Source of the DNA: Pseudacidovorax intermedius
Lineage (GTDB): Bacteria > Pseudomonadota > Gammaproteobacteria > Burkholderiales > Burkholderiaceae_C
NCBI RefSeq assembly: GCF_001476815.1
Contig: NZ_LDSL01000051.1
Span: 124,001-188,000 of the forward strand
Direction: 5' to 3'
Length of the DNA stretch: 64,000 nt
Shown here piece after piece: positions 33,915 through 42,768 of this stretch. How positions within the stretch are numbered: position 1 is the stretch's first letter; the number at the start of each line of letters is the position of its first letter. The notes beneath the pieces are model-generated. The model worked only from the letters and a program-made list of their open reading frames with translations. It was not told the DNA's origin and ran no database searches. The position numbers and the translations under genes were made by a program.

Positions 33915-35303
33915 TCAGATTGGCAGCGCCACCAGGTCGTGGCCTTCGGCGGCGACGATGCGCGCCTTGGTGAACTCGCCCACCTTCATCGTCTTGCTGA
34001 CCTTCTCCGGCGGCAGCAGCCGCACCACGCCGTCGATCTCGGGCGCATCGGCATAGCTGCGGCCCACGCCGCCCTTGCGGCCCAGACCCGGCGCGGAATC
34101 CACCAGCACCTGCATCGTGGCGCCCACGCGGCGCTGCAGCCGCTGGGCCGACACGGCCTCGGCCACCGCCATGAAGCGGGCGCGGCGCGCCTCGCGCTCT
34201 TCGGCGGGCAGCATGCCCGGCAGGTCGTTGGCCGTGGCGCCCTCCACCGGGCTGTAGGCAAAGCAGCCGGCGCGGTCGATGCCGGCGGCGCGCACGAAGT
34301 CCAGCAGGTGCTCGAACTCCGCTTCCGTCTCGCCCGGGAAGCCCGCGATGAAGGTGCTGCGGATCACCAGCTCGGGGCACATCTCGCGCCAGCGCGCGAT
34401 GCGCTCCAGGTTCTTCTCGCCACTGGCGGGACGCTTCATGCGGCGCAGCACGTCCGGATGGCTGTGCTGCAGCGGCACGTCCAGGTAGGGCAGCACGCGG
34501 CCTTCGGCCATCAGCGGGATGATCTCGTCCACGCTCGGGTACGGGTAGACGTAGTGCAGCCGCACCCAGGCGCCGTAGGGTTCGGCGATGTCGCCCAGCG
34601 CCGCCACCAGGTCCAGCATGCGGGTGCGCACCGGCTTGCCGTCCCAGAAACCGGTGCGGTACTTGATGTCAACGCCATAGGCCGAGGTGTCCTGGCTGAT
34701 CACCAGCAGTTCCTTGACGCCGCCCTCGAACAGCGCCTTGGCCTCCTTGAGCACGTCGCCGATGGGCCTCGACACCAGGTCGCCGCGCATGGACGGGATG
34801 ATGCAGAAGGTGCAGCGGTGGTTGCAGCCCTCGCTGATCTTCAGGTAGGCATAGTGGCGCGGCGTGAGCTTGATGCCGGCCGGCGGCACCAGGTCGACGA
34901 AGGGGTCGTGCGGCTTTGGCAGGTTGGCATGGACGGCGTCCATCACCTCCTGCGTGGCATGCGGGCCGGTGACGGCCAGCACCGCAGGATGCAGTTCCCG
35001 CACCAGGTTGCCGCCGCTGCCGCCGCTCTTCGCGCCCAGGCAGCCGGTGACGATCACCCGGCCGTTCTCGGCCAGCGCCTCGCCGATGGTGTCCAGGCTT
35101 TCCTTGACCGCGTCGTCGATGAAGCCGCAGGTGTTGACGATCACCAGGTCGGCGCCCTGGAAGGTCTTGGAGGTCTGGTAGCCCTCGGCGCTGAGCTGGG
35201 TGAGGATCAGCTCGGAGTCGGTCAGGGCCTTCGGGCACCCGAGCGATATGAAACCTACACTCGGGGCGCGCTTCTGCTCGTCGGTCATCGTTGGGGTGTT
35301 CAT
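33915..35303 (-). CDS. rimO: ribosomal protein S12 methylthiotransferase RimO
   Basis: 462 residues. The N-terminal MTTase domain has the three cluster cysteines Cys23, Cys59 and Cys88 ([23 protein letters not shown]). The radical-SAM site is Cys160, Cys164, Cys167 (CNHRCTFC). A TRAM domain ends the protein. RimO methylthiolates Asp88 of S12. ATG at 35303 gives 462 residues; the in-frame ATG at 35288 (MTDEQKRAP) is an equally plausible start. The integrase gene begins at this very point on the other strand, so the phage has replaced whatever lay upstream of rimO. Confidence 0.96.
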   Translation of the reverse strand: MNTPTMTDEQKRAPSVGFISLGCPKALTDSELILTQLSAEGYQTSKTFQGADLVIVNTCGFIDDAVKESLDTIGEALAENGRVIVTGCLGAKSGGSGGNLVRELHPAVLAVTGPHATQEVMDAVHANLPKPHDPFVDLVPPAGIKLTPRHYAYLKISEGCNHRCTFCIIPSMRGDLVSRPIGDVLKEAKALFEGGVKELLVISQDTSAYGVDIKYRTGFWDGKPVRTRMLDLVAALGDIAEPYGAWVRLHYVYPYPSVDEIIPLMAEGRVLPYLDVPLQHSHPDVLRRMKRPASGEKNLERIARWREMCPELVIRSTFIAGFPGETEAEFEHLLDFVRAAGIDRAGCFAYSPVEGATANDLPGMLPAEEREARRARFMAVAEAVSAQRLQRRVGATMQVLVDSAPGLGRKGGVGRSYADAPEIDGVVRLLPPEKVSKTMKVGEFTKARIVAAEGHDLVALPI

Positions 35304-35330
35304 TGTCAGGACTGGTATATAGCTACACGC
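35285..35330. other. probable left attachment site (attL) of the prophage
   Basis: Chromosomal rimO and the phage integrase gene meet here with their start codons touching. Large serine recombinases commonly insert at the 5' end of a conserved gene and lie next to their own attachment site, so the crossover should be within a few tens of bases of 35303. The exact core dinucleotide cannot be set because the other junction is outside the window. A TATATA at 35317-35322 could serve as a -10 for rimO but has no -35 partner. Confidence 0.6.
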
Positions 35331-36925
35331 GTTTTTCGGACCCGCGCCAAGCTAAGGGCACGAGTGCAGAGCGTCAGGCGGCCTATGCGGCACGTTGGGC
35401 CGCAGAGCACGGTCTGCGGCTCGACGAATCGTTGACGCTGCAAGATGAGGGGCTCTCGGCCTACCACCAACGGCACGTGAAGTCGGGTGCGCTTGGGGTG
35501 TTTCTGGCCGCTGTCGAGTCTGGCAAGGTGCCGGCCGGCTCCGTGCTTGTGGTGGAAGGCCTGGACAGACTCTCCCGGGCCGAGCCGATCCAGGCCCAGG
35601 CCCAACTGGCCCAAATTGTAAATGCCGGCATCACCGTGGTGACGGCCAGCGACGGGAAGGCCTACAGCCGGGAACGACTCAAGGCCAACCCGATGGACCT
35701 TGTCTACTCGCTGCTGGTCATGATTCGCGCACACGAGGAATCCGACACGAAGAGCAAGCGCGTCAAGGCAGCGATTAGCAAGCAGTGCGAGGGCTGGCTC
35801 GCTGGCACCTTCCGCGGCATAGTGCGCAACGGGAAGGATCCGGCATGGACGCGGCTTGTCGATGGCAAGTTTGAATTGGTCCCTGAGCGGGTAGAAGCCG
35901 TTCGCACTGCGTTGGACCTGTACCGCCGCGGCTACAGCCCCCGGCGCATCACACTGCACCTTGCGAACGAGGGCCTACAGATGACGGACTCGGGGCCGCA
36001 GTCGCTGCAGATCTACCGCCTCATACAGCAGCGCGCCTTGCTGGGCGAGAAAGAGATTGCGGTCGATGGAACCACATACCGACTGCCTGGTTACTACCCC
36101 GCTCTGTTGACTCCGGCGGAATGGGATGACCTTCAGGCGGTAGCTCACTCTCGCGTGCGCCGGGCTGGCAAGTCCGTTGTGCCGCACCTCATCACAGGCC
36201 TTCGCATTGCTGTATGCGGGTACTGCGGCCATGCAATGGTCGGCCAGAACATCGGCACCCGTAACCGCCGAGCCGACGGCGGCATTCACGATGGGCACCG
36301 ACGGTTGAACTGCATCACGTACAAGAACGCTGACTGCACCATCAAACCTATGACCATTTCGGTTGCACCGATTGAGCGCGCCCTGATGACTTACTGCAGC
36401 GACATGCTCAACCTTCAGGCGCTGTACGGCGGTGATCGCTCCAGCGGCCCCAGGGCTCGCGTGGCAGCCGCCCGCGCAAAGCTCGCCGAACTGACTCAGC
36501 AAATTGAACGGCTCACCGACGCGATCTTGCAGGCTGGGGCGGATGGCGGCGCGCCACTAACTTTCGCCCGCCGCGCACGATCATTAGAGGCCGAGCAAGT
36601 AGAGGCAGAGAAAGATTTGAGCGCCGCCGAGCGTGAACTGGCCGCGCTGGCGCGCGTTGACTTGGCGGGGGCGGATGCCGCCTGGCAACGACTAGCTGAG
36701 GGCGTCGAGGCACAGGATTACGACGCTCGCGTTCGGGCTCGTCAACTGGTCGCGGATACCTTTCAACGGATCGTCATCTATCGCGCCGGGGTGCGGCCGA
36801 CAGAAACTCCAAAAGGCATCATAGAGATCATGCTGGTGGCAAAGGGCGGCGTGGGTCGCCTGCTCCAAATAAATGCTCAGGGCCAGCTGCTCGCAGCGGA
36901 GGCAACTAAGCAGCAGTGGGAGTAA
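35303..36925 (+). CDS. int: large serine recombinase (phage integrase)
   Basis: 540 residues from TTG at 35303, which has GGGG six bases upstream; TTG at 35291 in the same frame is an alternative. The N-terminal resolvase domain shows YTRFSDPRQ with nucleophile Ser12 and Arg10, then VEGLDRLSR with the active-site Arg residues near 91-94. The recombinase domain (about 165-290) is followed by a zinc ribbon ([10 protein letters not shown], later Cys in NCITY and ADC), and a coiled-coil insert (about 380-460). This is the layout of phiC31-type integrases. It lies at the rimO junction and reads into the prophage. Confidence 0.93.
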   Translation: MSGLVYSYTRFSDPRQAKGTSAERQAAYAARWAAEHGLRLDESLTLQDEGLSAYHQRHVKSGALGVFLAAVESGKVPAGSVLVVEGLDRLSRAEPIQAQAQLAQIVNAGITVVTASDGKAYSRERLKANPMDLVYSLLVMIRAHEESDTKSKRVKAAISKQCEGWLAGTFRGIVRNGKDPAWTRLVDGKFELVPERVEAVRTALDLYRRGYSPRRITLHLANEGLQMTDSGPQSLQIYRLIQQRALLGEKEIAVDGTTYRLPGYYPALLTPAEWDDLQAVAHSRVRRAGKSVVPHLITGLRIAVCGYCGHAMVGQNIGTRNRRADGGIHDGHRRLNCITYKNADCTIKPMTISVAPIERALMTYCSDMLNLQALYGGDRSSGPRARVAAARAKLAELTQQIERLTDAILQAGADGGAPLTFARRARSLEAEQVEAEKDLSAAERELAALARVDLAGADAAWQRLAEGVEAQDYDARVRARQLVADTFQRIVIYRAGVRPTETPKGIIEIMLVAKGGVGRLLQINAQGQLLAAEATKQQWE

Positions 36926-37061
36926 TTGCTGGTAGCGTGTCTGTGCTGTTGATTCCCGCGGATGAGAACGTTGTGAGACCATCTGACACGCCACCTACAT
37001 GGCCGCAATCGGCCACAAGCGGTCGACCGCCTGCGTCCGCTGTCGAGCAGCAGTTTTGGCG
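36926..37061. other. short convergent gap between int and arsH, no gene
   Basis: The interval between the integrase stop and the arsH stop holds no supported gene, terminator hairpin or clear repeat. Because the two flanking genes converge, it could mark one edge of the arsenic cassette. Confidence 0.4.
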
Positions 37062-37799
37062 TCAGATGCTGCGAAGATTGACCCGTTTGGACAGCGCCTC
37101 AGCGCTCTCGCGCCGCTCGCTGTAGCGGTCGACCAAGTAGCTCGCGCAGTCGCGCGTCAGCAGCGTGAACTTCACCAATTCCTCCATCACGTCCACCACG
37201 CGCTCGTAATAAGGCGAGGGCTTCATGCGGCCATCTTCGGCGAACTCGGCGAAGGCCTTGGCCACGGACGACTGGTTGGGGATGGTCAGCATACGCATCC
37301 AGCGGCCGAGCACGCGCAGTTGGTTTACCGCGTTGAAGGACTGCGAGCCGCCGGACACTTCCATGACAGCCAAGGTCTTGCCCTGCGTGGGTCGCACCGA
37401 TCCGTTGGAGAGCGGAATCCAGTCAATCTGCGACTTCATGATGCCGGTCATGGCCCCGTGGCGCTCGGGCGAGCACCACACCATGCCCTCGGACCACTCC
37501 GCCAAGTCGCGCAATTCCTGCACCTTAGGATGGTCCTCTGGCGCGCCATCGGGCTGCGGCAGGCCGCGCGGATCGAAGATGCGCGGCTCGGCGCCCATGG
37601 CCTGCAGCAGCCGCGCCGCTTCCTCGATCACGAGCCGGCTGTAGGAGCGCTCACGGACCGAGCCGTACAGCAGCAGGATGCGCGGTGGATGGGTCGCGCG
37701 CTCGGCCGGCAGCAGCTGGGCCAGGTCGGGCCTGCGGAAGTGGTCCGCTTCGATGTTGGGCAGCTCAGGGCTTTGCAATGCGTGCTCCCTTGGCGTCAA
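37062..37799 (-). CDS. arsH: ArsH NADPH-dependent FMN reductase
   Basis: 245 residues in the longest frame; a TTG at 37778 would remove most of the 35-base overlap with arsC. The flavodoxin-like FMN phosphate site is [13 protein letters not shown] (about 43-55). Further ArsH blocks are [20 protein letters not shown] and [17 protein letters not shown]. ArsH proteins oxidise trivalent methyl- and aryl-arsenicals to the less toxic pentavalent forms and reduce other compounds with NADPH. It is the last gene of the ars operon. Confidence 0.94.
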   Translation of the reverse strand: MTPREHALQSPELPNIEADHFRRPDLAQLLPAERATHPPRILLLYGSVRERSYSRLVIEEAARLLQAMGAEPRIFDPRGLPQPDGAPEDHPKVQELRDLAEWSEGMVWCSPERHGAMTGIMKSQIDWIPLSNGSVRPTQGKTLAVMEVSGGSQSFNAVNQLRVLGRWMRMLTIPNQSSVAKAFAEFAEDGRMKPSPYYERVVDVMEELVKFTLLTRDCASYLVDRYSERRESAEALSKRVNLRSI

Positions 37800-38196
37800 T
37801 GACGGCCTGGCCGTCTTCCTTGGTGAAGGCGCCTTGCTGCGGCTGCGGCAGCAGGTCCAGCACGGCCTCCGAAGGCCGGCACAGGCGCGTGCCCAGCGGC
37901 GTGATGACGATGGGCCGGTTGATGAGAATGGGCTCCTGCACCATGAAGTCGATCAACTGCGCATCGGTCCACGAGGTGCTGTCCAGGCCGAGTGCTTCGT
38001 AGGGCGTGCCCTTCTTGCGCAGCAGCTCGCGCGGCGTGATGCCCATGGCGCCGATCAGCCGCACCAGCGTGGCGCGGTCGGGCGGCGTCTTCAGGTACTC
38101 GATGACCTGAGGTTCAACGCCGCTGTTGCGGATCATCGCCAGCGTGTTGCGCGAGGTGCCGCAGGCAGGGTTGTGATAGATCGTGATGTTGCTCAT
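37765..38196 (-). CDS. arsC: glutaredoxin-dependent arsenate reductase
   Basis: 143 residues from the ATG at 38196. It is the E. coli plasmid R773 type: [17 protein letters not shown] with the arsenate-binding Cys12, and the later Arg residues in LINRPIV and RLCRPSE. It reduces arsenate to arsenite using glutathione and glutaredoxin, giving the substrate for ArsB encoded just upstream. It is 41 bases after arsB and overlaps arsH. Confidence 0.96.
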   Translation of the reverse strand: MSNITIYHNPACGTSRNTLAMIRNSGVEPQVIEYLKTPPDRATLVRLIGAMGITPRELLRKKGTPYEALGLDSTSWTDAQLIDFMVQEPILINRPIVITPLGTRLCRPSEAVLDLLPQPQQGAFTKEDGQAVIDAKGARIAKP

Positions 38197-38237
38197 GGTC
38201 GGTTTCTTGTTGATTGGTGCAAGCGCTCGGCCCAGGC

Positions 38238-39524
38238 TCAAGCCACACTGAGGCGCAGGGCGAGGGCCGCCAGCGTGACCAGCAGCACGGGCAACGTAAG
38301 CACGATGCCCACGCGCAAGTAGTAGCCCCAGGCGATGGTGGTCCCCTTCTTCTGGAGCACGTGCAGCCATAGCAGCGTGGCCAGGCTGCCGATCGGCGTG
38401 ATCTTGGGGCCGAGGTCGCAGCCGATGACGTTGGCGTAAACCATGGCCTCTTTGACCAGGCCGCTGGCTTGCGAGGCGTCGATGGACAGCGCCCCAATGA
38501 GCACCGTGGGCATGTTGTTCATGACCGAGGACAGTAGGGCTGTAAGCACGCCCGTGCCGATGGCCGCGCCCCAAATGCCGCCCTGCGCGAACACATCCAG
38601 CAGCGCGGCGACGCGGTCGGTCAGCCCAGCGTTGCGCAGACCGTAGACCACCAGATACATACCCAGCGAGAAGACGACGATCTGCCAGGGCGCGCCGTGC
38701 AGCACCTTGCGTGAGCTGATAACGTGGCCCCTGGCCGCAACGGCCAGCAGCACCACGGCGGCCACGGCTGCGACCGCGCTGACCGGCACGCCCAGTGGCT
38801 CCAGACCGAAGAAGCCGACCAGCAGCAGGATCAGTACCACCCAGCCGGCTCGGAACGTGGCCGGGTCGCGGACGGCTTGGGCTGGCGTCTTGAGCTGGGC
38901 CAGGTCGTAGCGCGCCGGCACACGCCGGCCGAAGTACAGCAGCAGGACCAACAGGCTGGTCAGCACGGCGGCGACGTTGACCGGCACCATCACAGCCGCA
39001 TACTGGTTGAAGCCGATATCGAAGAGGTCGGCCGACACAATGTTGACGAGGTTGGACACGATCAGCGGCAGGCTGGCGGTGTCGGCGATGAACCCGGCCG
39101 CCATGACGAACGCCAGGGTTGCGGCCGGCGAGAACCCCAGCGCGACCAGCATCGCCATGACGATGGGCGTGAGGATCAGCGCGGCGCCATCGTTGGCGAA
39201 CAAAGCCGCCACCGCTGCGCCCAGCAGCACGATGAAGGCGAACAGCCGGCGGCCGTTTCCGCCGCCCCAGCGCGCCACGTGCAGCGCGGCCCACTCGAAG
39301 AAGCCGGCTTCGTCCAGCAGCAGGCTGATGATGATGACGGCCACGAACGTGGCAGTTGCGTTCCAGACGATGCCCCACACCACGGCAATGTCGGCCAGGT
39401 GCACCACACCGAAGACCAGGGCCAGCAGCGCGCCCAGCGATGCGCTCCAGCCGATGCCCAGGCCTCGCGGTTGCCAGATGACCAGCACCAGCGTGAAGAG
39501 AAAGATCAGGATAGCCGCGAGCAT
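38238..39524 (-). CDS. arsB: arsenite efflux transporter ArsB
   Basis: 428 residues, matching the 429-residue E. coli ArsB along its whole length. About twelve membrane helices are visible. Conserved blocks include [50 protein letters not shown] and [15 protein letters not shown]. It expels arsenite and antimonite across the inner membrane, alone with the proton gradient or with an ArsA ATPase. No arsA or arsD is present here. Confidence 0.97.
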   Translation of the reverse strand: MLAAILIFLFTLVLVIWQPRGLGIGWSASLGALLALVFGVVHLADIAVVWGIVWNATATFVAVIIISLLLDEAGFFEWAALHVARWGGGNGRRLFAFIVLLGAAVAALFANDGAALILTPIVMAMLVALGFSPAATLAFVMAAGFIADTASLPLIVSNLVNIVSADLFDIGFNQYAAVMVPVNVAAVLTSLLVLLLYFGRRVPARYDLAQLKTPAQAVRDPATFRAGWVVLILLLVGFFGLEPLGVPVSAVAAVAAVVLLAVAARGHVISSRKVLHGAPWQIVVFSLGMYLVVYGLRNAGLTDRVAALLDVFAQGGIWGAAIGTGVLTALLSSVMNNMPTVLIGALSIDASQASGLVKEAMVYANVIGCDLGPKITPIGSLATLLWLHVLQKKGTTIAWGYYLRVGIVLTLPVLLVTLAALALRLSVA

Positions 39525-39592
39525 GGCAGGGGCCTCTTAAGGGGACGGGGCTTCGGCCCGGCAGGGCCGCAGGAGAGGTTAGCCGCGCGCGA

Positions 39593-40105
39593 TCAGCGCT
39601 TGGCCAGATCGCGTGCGGACCGCTGGAGCGACAGCTTGTCGATGGCGGCAGCAGGCAGGTTGATGAACAGCTCGACGCGGTGGCGGATGGCGTGCAGCGT
39701 CTTGCGGAACGCGGCCTGTTTCTCCTCCGCGCTGCCCTGCACCTCGGACGGGTCGGCGTAGCCCCAATGGGCCATAGCGGGGTGGCCTGGCCAGATCGGG
39801 CACACCTCGCCGGCCGCGTTGTCGCATACGGTGATGATGAGGTCCATGTGGGGTGCGTCGGGCTTGGCGAACTCGTCCCAGCTCTTGCTGCGCAGGCCTT
39901 CGGTGGACATGCCGACCCGTTGCAGCGCCTCCAGCGCGAGCGGGTTGGGCCGCTGGTTGTTGCGCGGGCTGCTGCCGGCCGAGAAGGCGCGGAAGCGGTC
40001 GCCGGCCATGCCGTTCAGCAGGGCTTCGGCCAGGATGCTGCGGGCCGAGTTGTGGGTGCAGAGGAACAGGACGTTCAAAGGGCGCACGGTTGCGTTCATG
40101 GTCAT
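39593..40105 (-). CDS. arsC: low-molecular-weight phosphatase-type arsenate reductase
   Basis: 170 residues from ATG at 40105; the in-frame ATG two codons later (40099) is equally possible. The P-loop is FLCTHNSARS (CX5R with Cys16 and Arg22 region). Additional cysteines in TVCDNAAGEVCPIWPG fit the intramolecular disulfide cascade of thioredoxin-coupled enzymes. The HWGYADPS segment supplies the acid. It therefore differs in fold and reductant from the other arsC of the operon. It lies between arsR and arsB, with spacings of 12 and 68 bases. Confidence 0.93.
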   Translation of the reverse strand: MTMNATVRPLNVLFLCTHNSARSILAEALLNGMAGDRFRAFSAGSSPRNNQRPNPLALEALQRVGMSTEGLRSKSWDEFAKPDAPHMDLIITVCDNAAGEVCPIWPGHPAMAHWGYADPSEVQGSAEEKQAAFRKTLHAIRHRVELFINLPAAAIDKLSLQRSARDLAKR

Positions 40106-40117
40106 CGTTAGGTGTGA

Positions 40118-40444
40118 TCAGCAGCGGCAGGAAGCTGCCGCGTCGGTGGTGGAGCACGCCTCGCCCCCACAGCAGTTCTCGCTGAGATACTCCATAAGTT
40201 CGTTCATCGTGTTGAACGAGGTTCGATAGATCAGGTTGCGGCCCTGCCGCTCCTGCGTCACCAGGCCGGCATGCGTCAGCTCCTTGAGATGGAACGACAG
40301 CGTGTTGCCGGCTACGTCCAAGTGGTCGGCCAGTGCACTTGGGGTCAGGCCTTCGGGCCCGGCGACGACCAACGCGCGGAACAGGCGCAGGCGCAGGACT
40401 TGTGCCAAGGCGGCGAGAGATCGGACGGCGTCAGCTTCTTCCAT
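40118..40444 (-). CDS. arsR: ArsR-family arsenic-responsive repressor
   Basis: 108 residues with a winged helix; the recognition helix is near SALADHLDVAGNTLSFHLKELTHAG. It lacks the CxCxxC sensing motif in that helix used by E. coli ArsR. Instead five cysteines cluster at the C-terminus (Cys91, 92, 97, 106, 108), as in the Acidithiobacillus ferrooxidans type of ArsR, where a C-terminal triad binds As(III). It heads the arsR-arsC-arsB-arsC-arsH operon and should repress it until arsenite binds. Its ATG lies six bases after a -10-like TATAGT, so the message may be leaderless. Confidence 0.94.
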   Translation of the reverse strand: MEEADAVRSLAALAQVLRLRLFRALVVAGPEGLTPSALADHLDVAGNTLSFHLKELTHAGLVTQERQGRNLIYRTSFNTMNELMEYLSENCCGGEACSTTDAAASCRC

Positions 40445-40450
40445 AGATCA

Positions 40451-40476
40451 ACTATACAACGATCATTGAATCGTTG
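40451..40476 (-). promoter_or_regulatory. ars promoter -10 and ArsR operator candidate
   Basis: A perfect inverted repeat CAACGAT-N6-ATCGTTG spans 40457-40476. TATAGT on the minus strand (40451-40456) abuts it as an extended -10 (TGTATAGT). The repeat covers the -10/-35 spacer, a normal place for a repressor site. The -35 is poor. Confidence 0.7.
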
Positions 40477-40742
40477 AGTGACAGCTTCCGGTTTATCCCG
40501 CCCTCCGAGCGAAAGACCGAGTTGGGCCCAAAGTGGCCGGTCAGGCTGCGTTCGGAGCAGACGCAGACCAACTCGCTCACAAAGAGCTTCAGCTTTCCCC
40601 GCGACTTCAGGAATCACAATCTAGAGGCGCAACCCAGCATCCATGCGGGTTTGCGGCGTGTTCGTGGGAATTTTTGGCTGCATTCCGAGCGCGTCCGCAT
40701 GCGCCCTGGCGGACTCTCATTCCCGCAGCCGGAGGCGTCCTT
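40477..40742. other. non-coding interval upstream of arsR
   Basis: About 270 bases between the ars operator and the stop of the 96-residue gene. Open frames here have no convincing composition, start site or recognisable product. It may be the remains of older sequence at the right border of the arsenic cassette. No terminator hairpin was seen. Confidence 0.4.
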
Positions 40743-41033
40743 TCACCGCTCCACAAAGTCGAGTGTGACGACCTCGCCATCCGAGACGCCGAGCACCGAA
40801 TTCGCTGCCATCTGCGCGCGCGAATGCAGATCCATCAGCCGGCGCGCGTTGTCGCTGGGGCGGTACGCGTCATCGCAGCCGCACTCCAGCCACCTCAGTT
40901 CTTCGGCCCACGCCAGCCACGCGTTGTAGGGATCGACGTCGGCTGCTCCAAAGACCGCCAGCGCCGCCGCGCGCGCCGCCTCCAGTTGCGCGGGCGGCGC
41001 CGGCGGATAGAAGACATCGAGCTGCATATTCAT
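40743..41033 (-). CDS. small unknown protein downstream of the SRAP gene
   Basis: 96 residues from the ATG at 41033, which overlaps the SRAP gene stop as ATGA. It is acidic and soluble, begins MNMQLDVFYPPAPP, and has an Ala-rich helix with a conserved-looking core WLAWAEELRWLECGCDDAYR. No family is recognised. The tight overlap and shared strand suggest coupled expression with the SRAP protein under the same SOS-like promoter. Confidence 0.7.
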   Translation of the reverse strand: MNMQLDVFYPPAPPAQLEAARAAALAVFGAADVDPYNAWLAWAEELRWLECGCDDAYRPSDNARRLMDLHSRAQMAANSVLGVSDGEVVTLDFVER

Positions 41034-41698
41034 GCTGATTCCTCTGCTGGTCGTGCATCGAAGACGTCGACGGGCGCCAGGCGCAGCAGGGCGCGCGCAT
41101 CGGCCGTGGTGCCGGCGAGCCACTGGTCCCAATCGCTCGCCTCAAGAGGGATCACGCTTCGCTTGTCCTGTTGGTCCGGCGGCAGCTTGGGGTCGGGCTT
41201 GTGCATGCGGCTCATCAGCGGATGGGCGTCCGCGTTGATGGTCAGCATCGTGTAGCTTTCATGGACTTCGCCCGTGGACCGATCTGTCCAGATGTTCCAC
41301 AGTCCAGCCAGGCCCCACGGCGCGCCATCGGCGCGGCGAAACGTCCACCACTGGTTTTTGCCCGTCTCCCAGTTCGGCTCGTCGAAGGTCAGGGCCGGGA
41401 TGACGCAGCGCTGTCCACGCTTCCACGGGTCGCGAAAAGTGGCCTTGGCTTCCAGCTCTTCGCTGCGCGCGTTGTTGGTCGAATACTTCAACCGTGGCTC
41501 CTTGGCGAACCATGGGATCAGGCCCCACTGCCCTACGACCAGTTCGCGGGAGTAGCCGGCGTCCTCGCGGGTCCGCCGAATGAAAGGGCCAGGGCTGCGC
41601 GGGAAGATCGTCCGAGGCCAGGGGACGGGATTGGCGCGGCCGATGTGAAAGAGCCGTTCCATTTCCAGTTCAGTGGGCGCGACGTATCGATTGCACAT
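41030..41698 (-). CDS. SOS response-associated peptidase (SRAP, YedK/HMCES-like)
   Basis: 222 residues. The essential N-terminal Cys2 is present (MCNRY); after Met removal it forms a thiazolidine crosslink with abasic sites in single-stranded DNA. The Asn in STNNARSE (near 75) and His159 (INADAHPLM) match catalytic residues of E. coli YedK. The usual GFYEW segment is replaced by TFDEPNW with Glu107. It protects DNA damage sites on single strands. The gene heads a four-base coupling with the next and follows a small membrane gene by three bases. An SOS-like box lies upstream of the cluster. Confidence 0.93.
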   Translation of the reverse strand: MCNRYVAPTELEMERLFHIGRANPVPWPRTIFPRSPGPFIRRTREDAGYSRELVVGQWGLIPWFAKEPRLKYSTNNARSEELEAKATFRDPWKRGQRCVIPALTFDEPNWETGKNQWWTFRRADGAPWGLAGLWNIWTDRSTGEVHESYTMLTINADAHPLMSRMHKPDPKLPPDQQDKRSVIPLEASDWDQWLAGTTADARALLRLAPVDVFDARPAEESA

Positions 41699-41701
41699 TC
41701 G

Positions 41702-41947
41702 TCACATTCTGCGGCGCAGCGCCGGCCGCAGCCAGTAGGACCATGCTCCGCGCGCCCATGCCGCCGTATACAGCAAAGCCAGAGCGAACATGCCCAGCTG
41801 ACCGGCCTGCCAAGTGGCGGCCAGGAAAAAGGGTTGTGAGGCCAGACCGAACACGCACGCCCAACGCGCCCGGGCCCGGCTCATGTCCTGTGACAGCCAA
41901 GCGGCCAGCGCGCCACAGACGAGGATCAGCGCCTGGTCAATGCCCAC
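41702..41947 (-). CDS. small membrane protein of unknown function
   Basis: 81 residues. Two to three hydrophobic segments are visible: about 4-18, 31-44 and 48-66, ending in a basic tail (RPALRRRM). No family is recognised. It overlaps the 65-residue gene upstream by 11 bases and ends three bases before the SRAP gene, so it is part of the same transcript. Confidence 0.68.
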   Translation of the reverse strand: MGIDQALILVCGALAAWLSQDMSRARARWACVFGLASQPFFLAATWQAGQLGMFALALLYTAAWARGAWSYWLRPALRRRM

Positions 41948-42134
41948 GCGCCGGCGCCTCCACGGGCGCGAGCCAACGCGCCGCGGCGGTGCTGGGCGCC
42001 ATGGCGCGCAGCTCAGGGTCGTCGGCGATCTGCCTTGCCGTGGCCGCCAGCTCGCTTGACTCGACCGTGCGCCAGTGCTGCTGCAGGCGGTGGGCGCACG
42101 CCGCGATCCAAATTTCGTCGTCTCGTTTGTCCAT
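41937..42134 (-). CDS. small unknown phage-type protein, first gene of the SRAP group
   Basis: 65 residues, soluble and helical, starting MDKRDDEIWIAACAHRLQQ. It resembles short hypothetical proteins that accompany SRAP genes in Burkholderiales prophages, from memory of the pattern only. Its ATG is 21 bases from the SOS-like box, so it is the first gene controlled by it. Confidence 0.65.
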   Translation of the reverse strand: MDKRDDEIWIAACAHRLQQHWRTVESSELAATARQIADDPELRAMAPSTAAARWLAPVEAPARGH

Positions 42135-42154
42135 GGCGCCAGTCTAGCGAACTA

Positions 42155-42170
42155 CTGTATATTTGCCCAG
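42155..42170. promoter_or_regulatory. LexA-like SOS box between divergent genes
   Basis: CTGTATATTTGCCCAG fits the CTGT-N8-ACAG LexA pattern with one mismatch in the right half. It sits in the 71-bp gap between the SRAP group (minus) and the 111-residue gene (plus), overlapping -10-like TATATT and TATACAG hexamers on the two strands. Binding by LexA is inferred. Confidence 0.6.
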
Positions 42171-42205
42171 TGTTCTGCGAAATCCGCACTCTACGTTCGA
42201 AAGGC

Positions 42206-42541
42206 ATGCGCCTGCGACGGTCCGAATACCCGGCACCCGTGCGAGGACGCGTGGAGGTGGCCGTCTGGCCGCACAACAACTTTCAGCGCTTCATCCGGCG
42301 CATTGAGGTTCGCGTAGGGGTCGGCATCAGCACACACCGAACGCCGCTGATGATGGCTGACCCTGTCCTGCTGCCTTGCCCGGCCAGTCTCGGCCTGCTA
42401 ATCGCCGGCATAGAGCTGGAGGCGATCGAGAACCGGGTTCACGAGTTCTCCCAGCTATGGCTGCTGCGTCCGTGCCAAGGGGACGAAGAGCTAGATCCGG
42501 TGCAGTGGACGCAGCTCGCGAAGTTCATCCCTACACCTTGA
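42206..42541 (+). CDS. unknown 111-residue protein, divergent from the SRAP group
   Basis: Starts at the ATG at 42206; the longer frame to the left overlaps the promoter region and the opposite gene. It is soluble, with a basic N-terminus (MRLRRSEYPAPVRGRVEVAVWP) [22 residues described in two parts: MRLRRSEYPAP then VRGRVEVAVWP] and an acidic end. No family is recognised. It begins 36 bases after the SOS-like box and is the first of three short plus-strand genes. Confidence 0.65.
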   Translation: MRLRRSEYPAPVRGRVEVAVWPHNNFQRFIRRIEVRVGVGISTHRTPLMMADPVLLPCPASLGLLIAGIELEAIENRVHEFSQLWLLRPCQGDEELDPVQWTQLAKFIPTP

Positions 42542-42544
42542 ACC

Positions 42545-42757
42545 ATGACCCTCGGCCACCCGACCCTGCTCCGCGTCCCTGCCTGGTACAGCGACCGCAT
42601 CAAAGATGAAATCGTGCTGCCTCTGGCGCCCGAGGATTACGACATCGCGCCCGGCGAGGGCATCAATGAGCGGTGGATCGTCACCAGTTCCAGCGGCGTC
42701 GTGGTGTACGACGGCATCGGGCCCGTCGACGTTGTCCGTTCCCCCGCCCCCTTCTGA
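42545..42757 (+). CDS. unknown 70-residue protein
   Basis: Begins three bases after the preceding stop. The product is acidic, with the central stretch LPLAPEDYDIAPGEGINERW and a beta-rich end (IVTSSSGVVVYDG). No family is recognised. The spacing implies co-transcription with its neighbours. Confidence 0.6.
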   Translation: MTLGHPTLLRVPAWYSDRIKDEIVLPLAPEDYDIAPGEGINERWIVTSSSGVVVYDGIGPVDVVRSPAPF

Positions 42758-42768
42758 TCGGAGGTTTC

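Noticed and set aside
35291-35302. TTG at 35291 as the integrase start
   Set aside because: TTG at 35303 has a GGGG ribosome site at good spacing, and the extra four residues are not needed for the resolvase fold. It is kept only as an alternative.
40345-40617. Minus-strand frame of 90 codons overlapping the ars promoter
   Set aside because: It overlaps arsR and the operator in another frame, has no Shine-Dalgarno, and shows no family resemblance.
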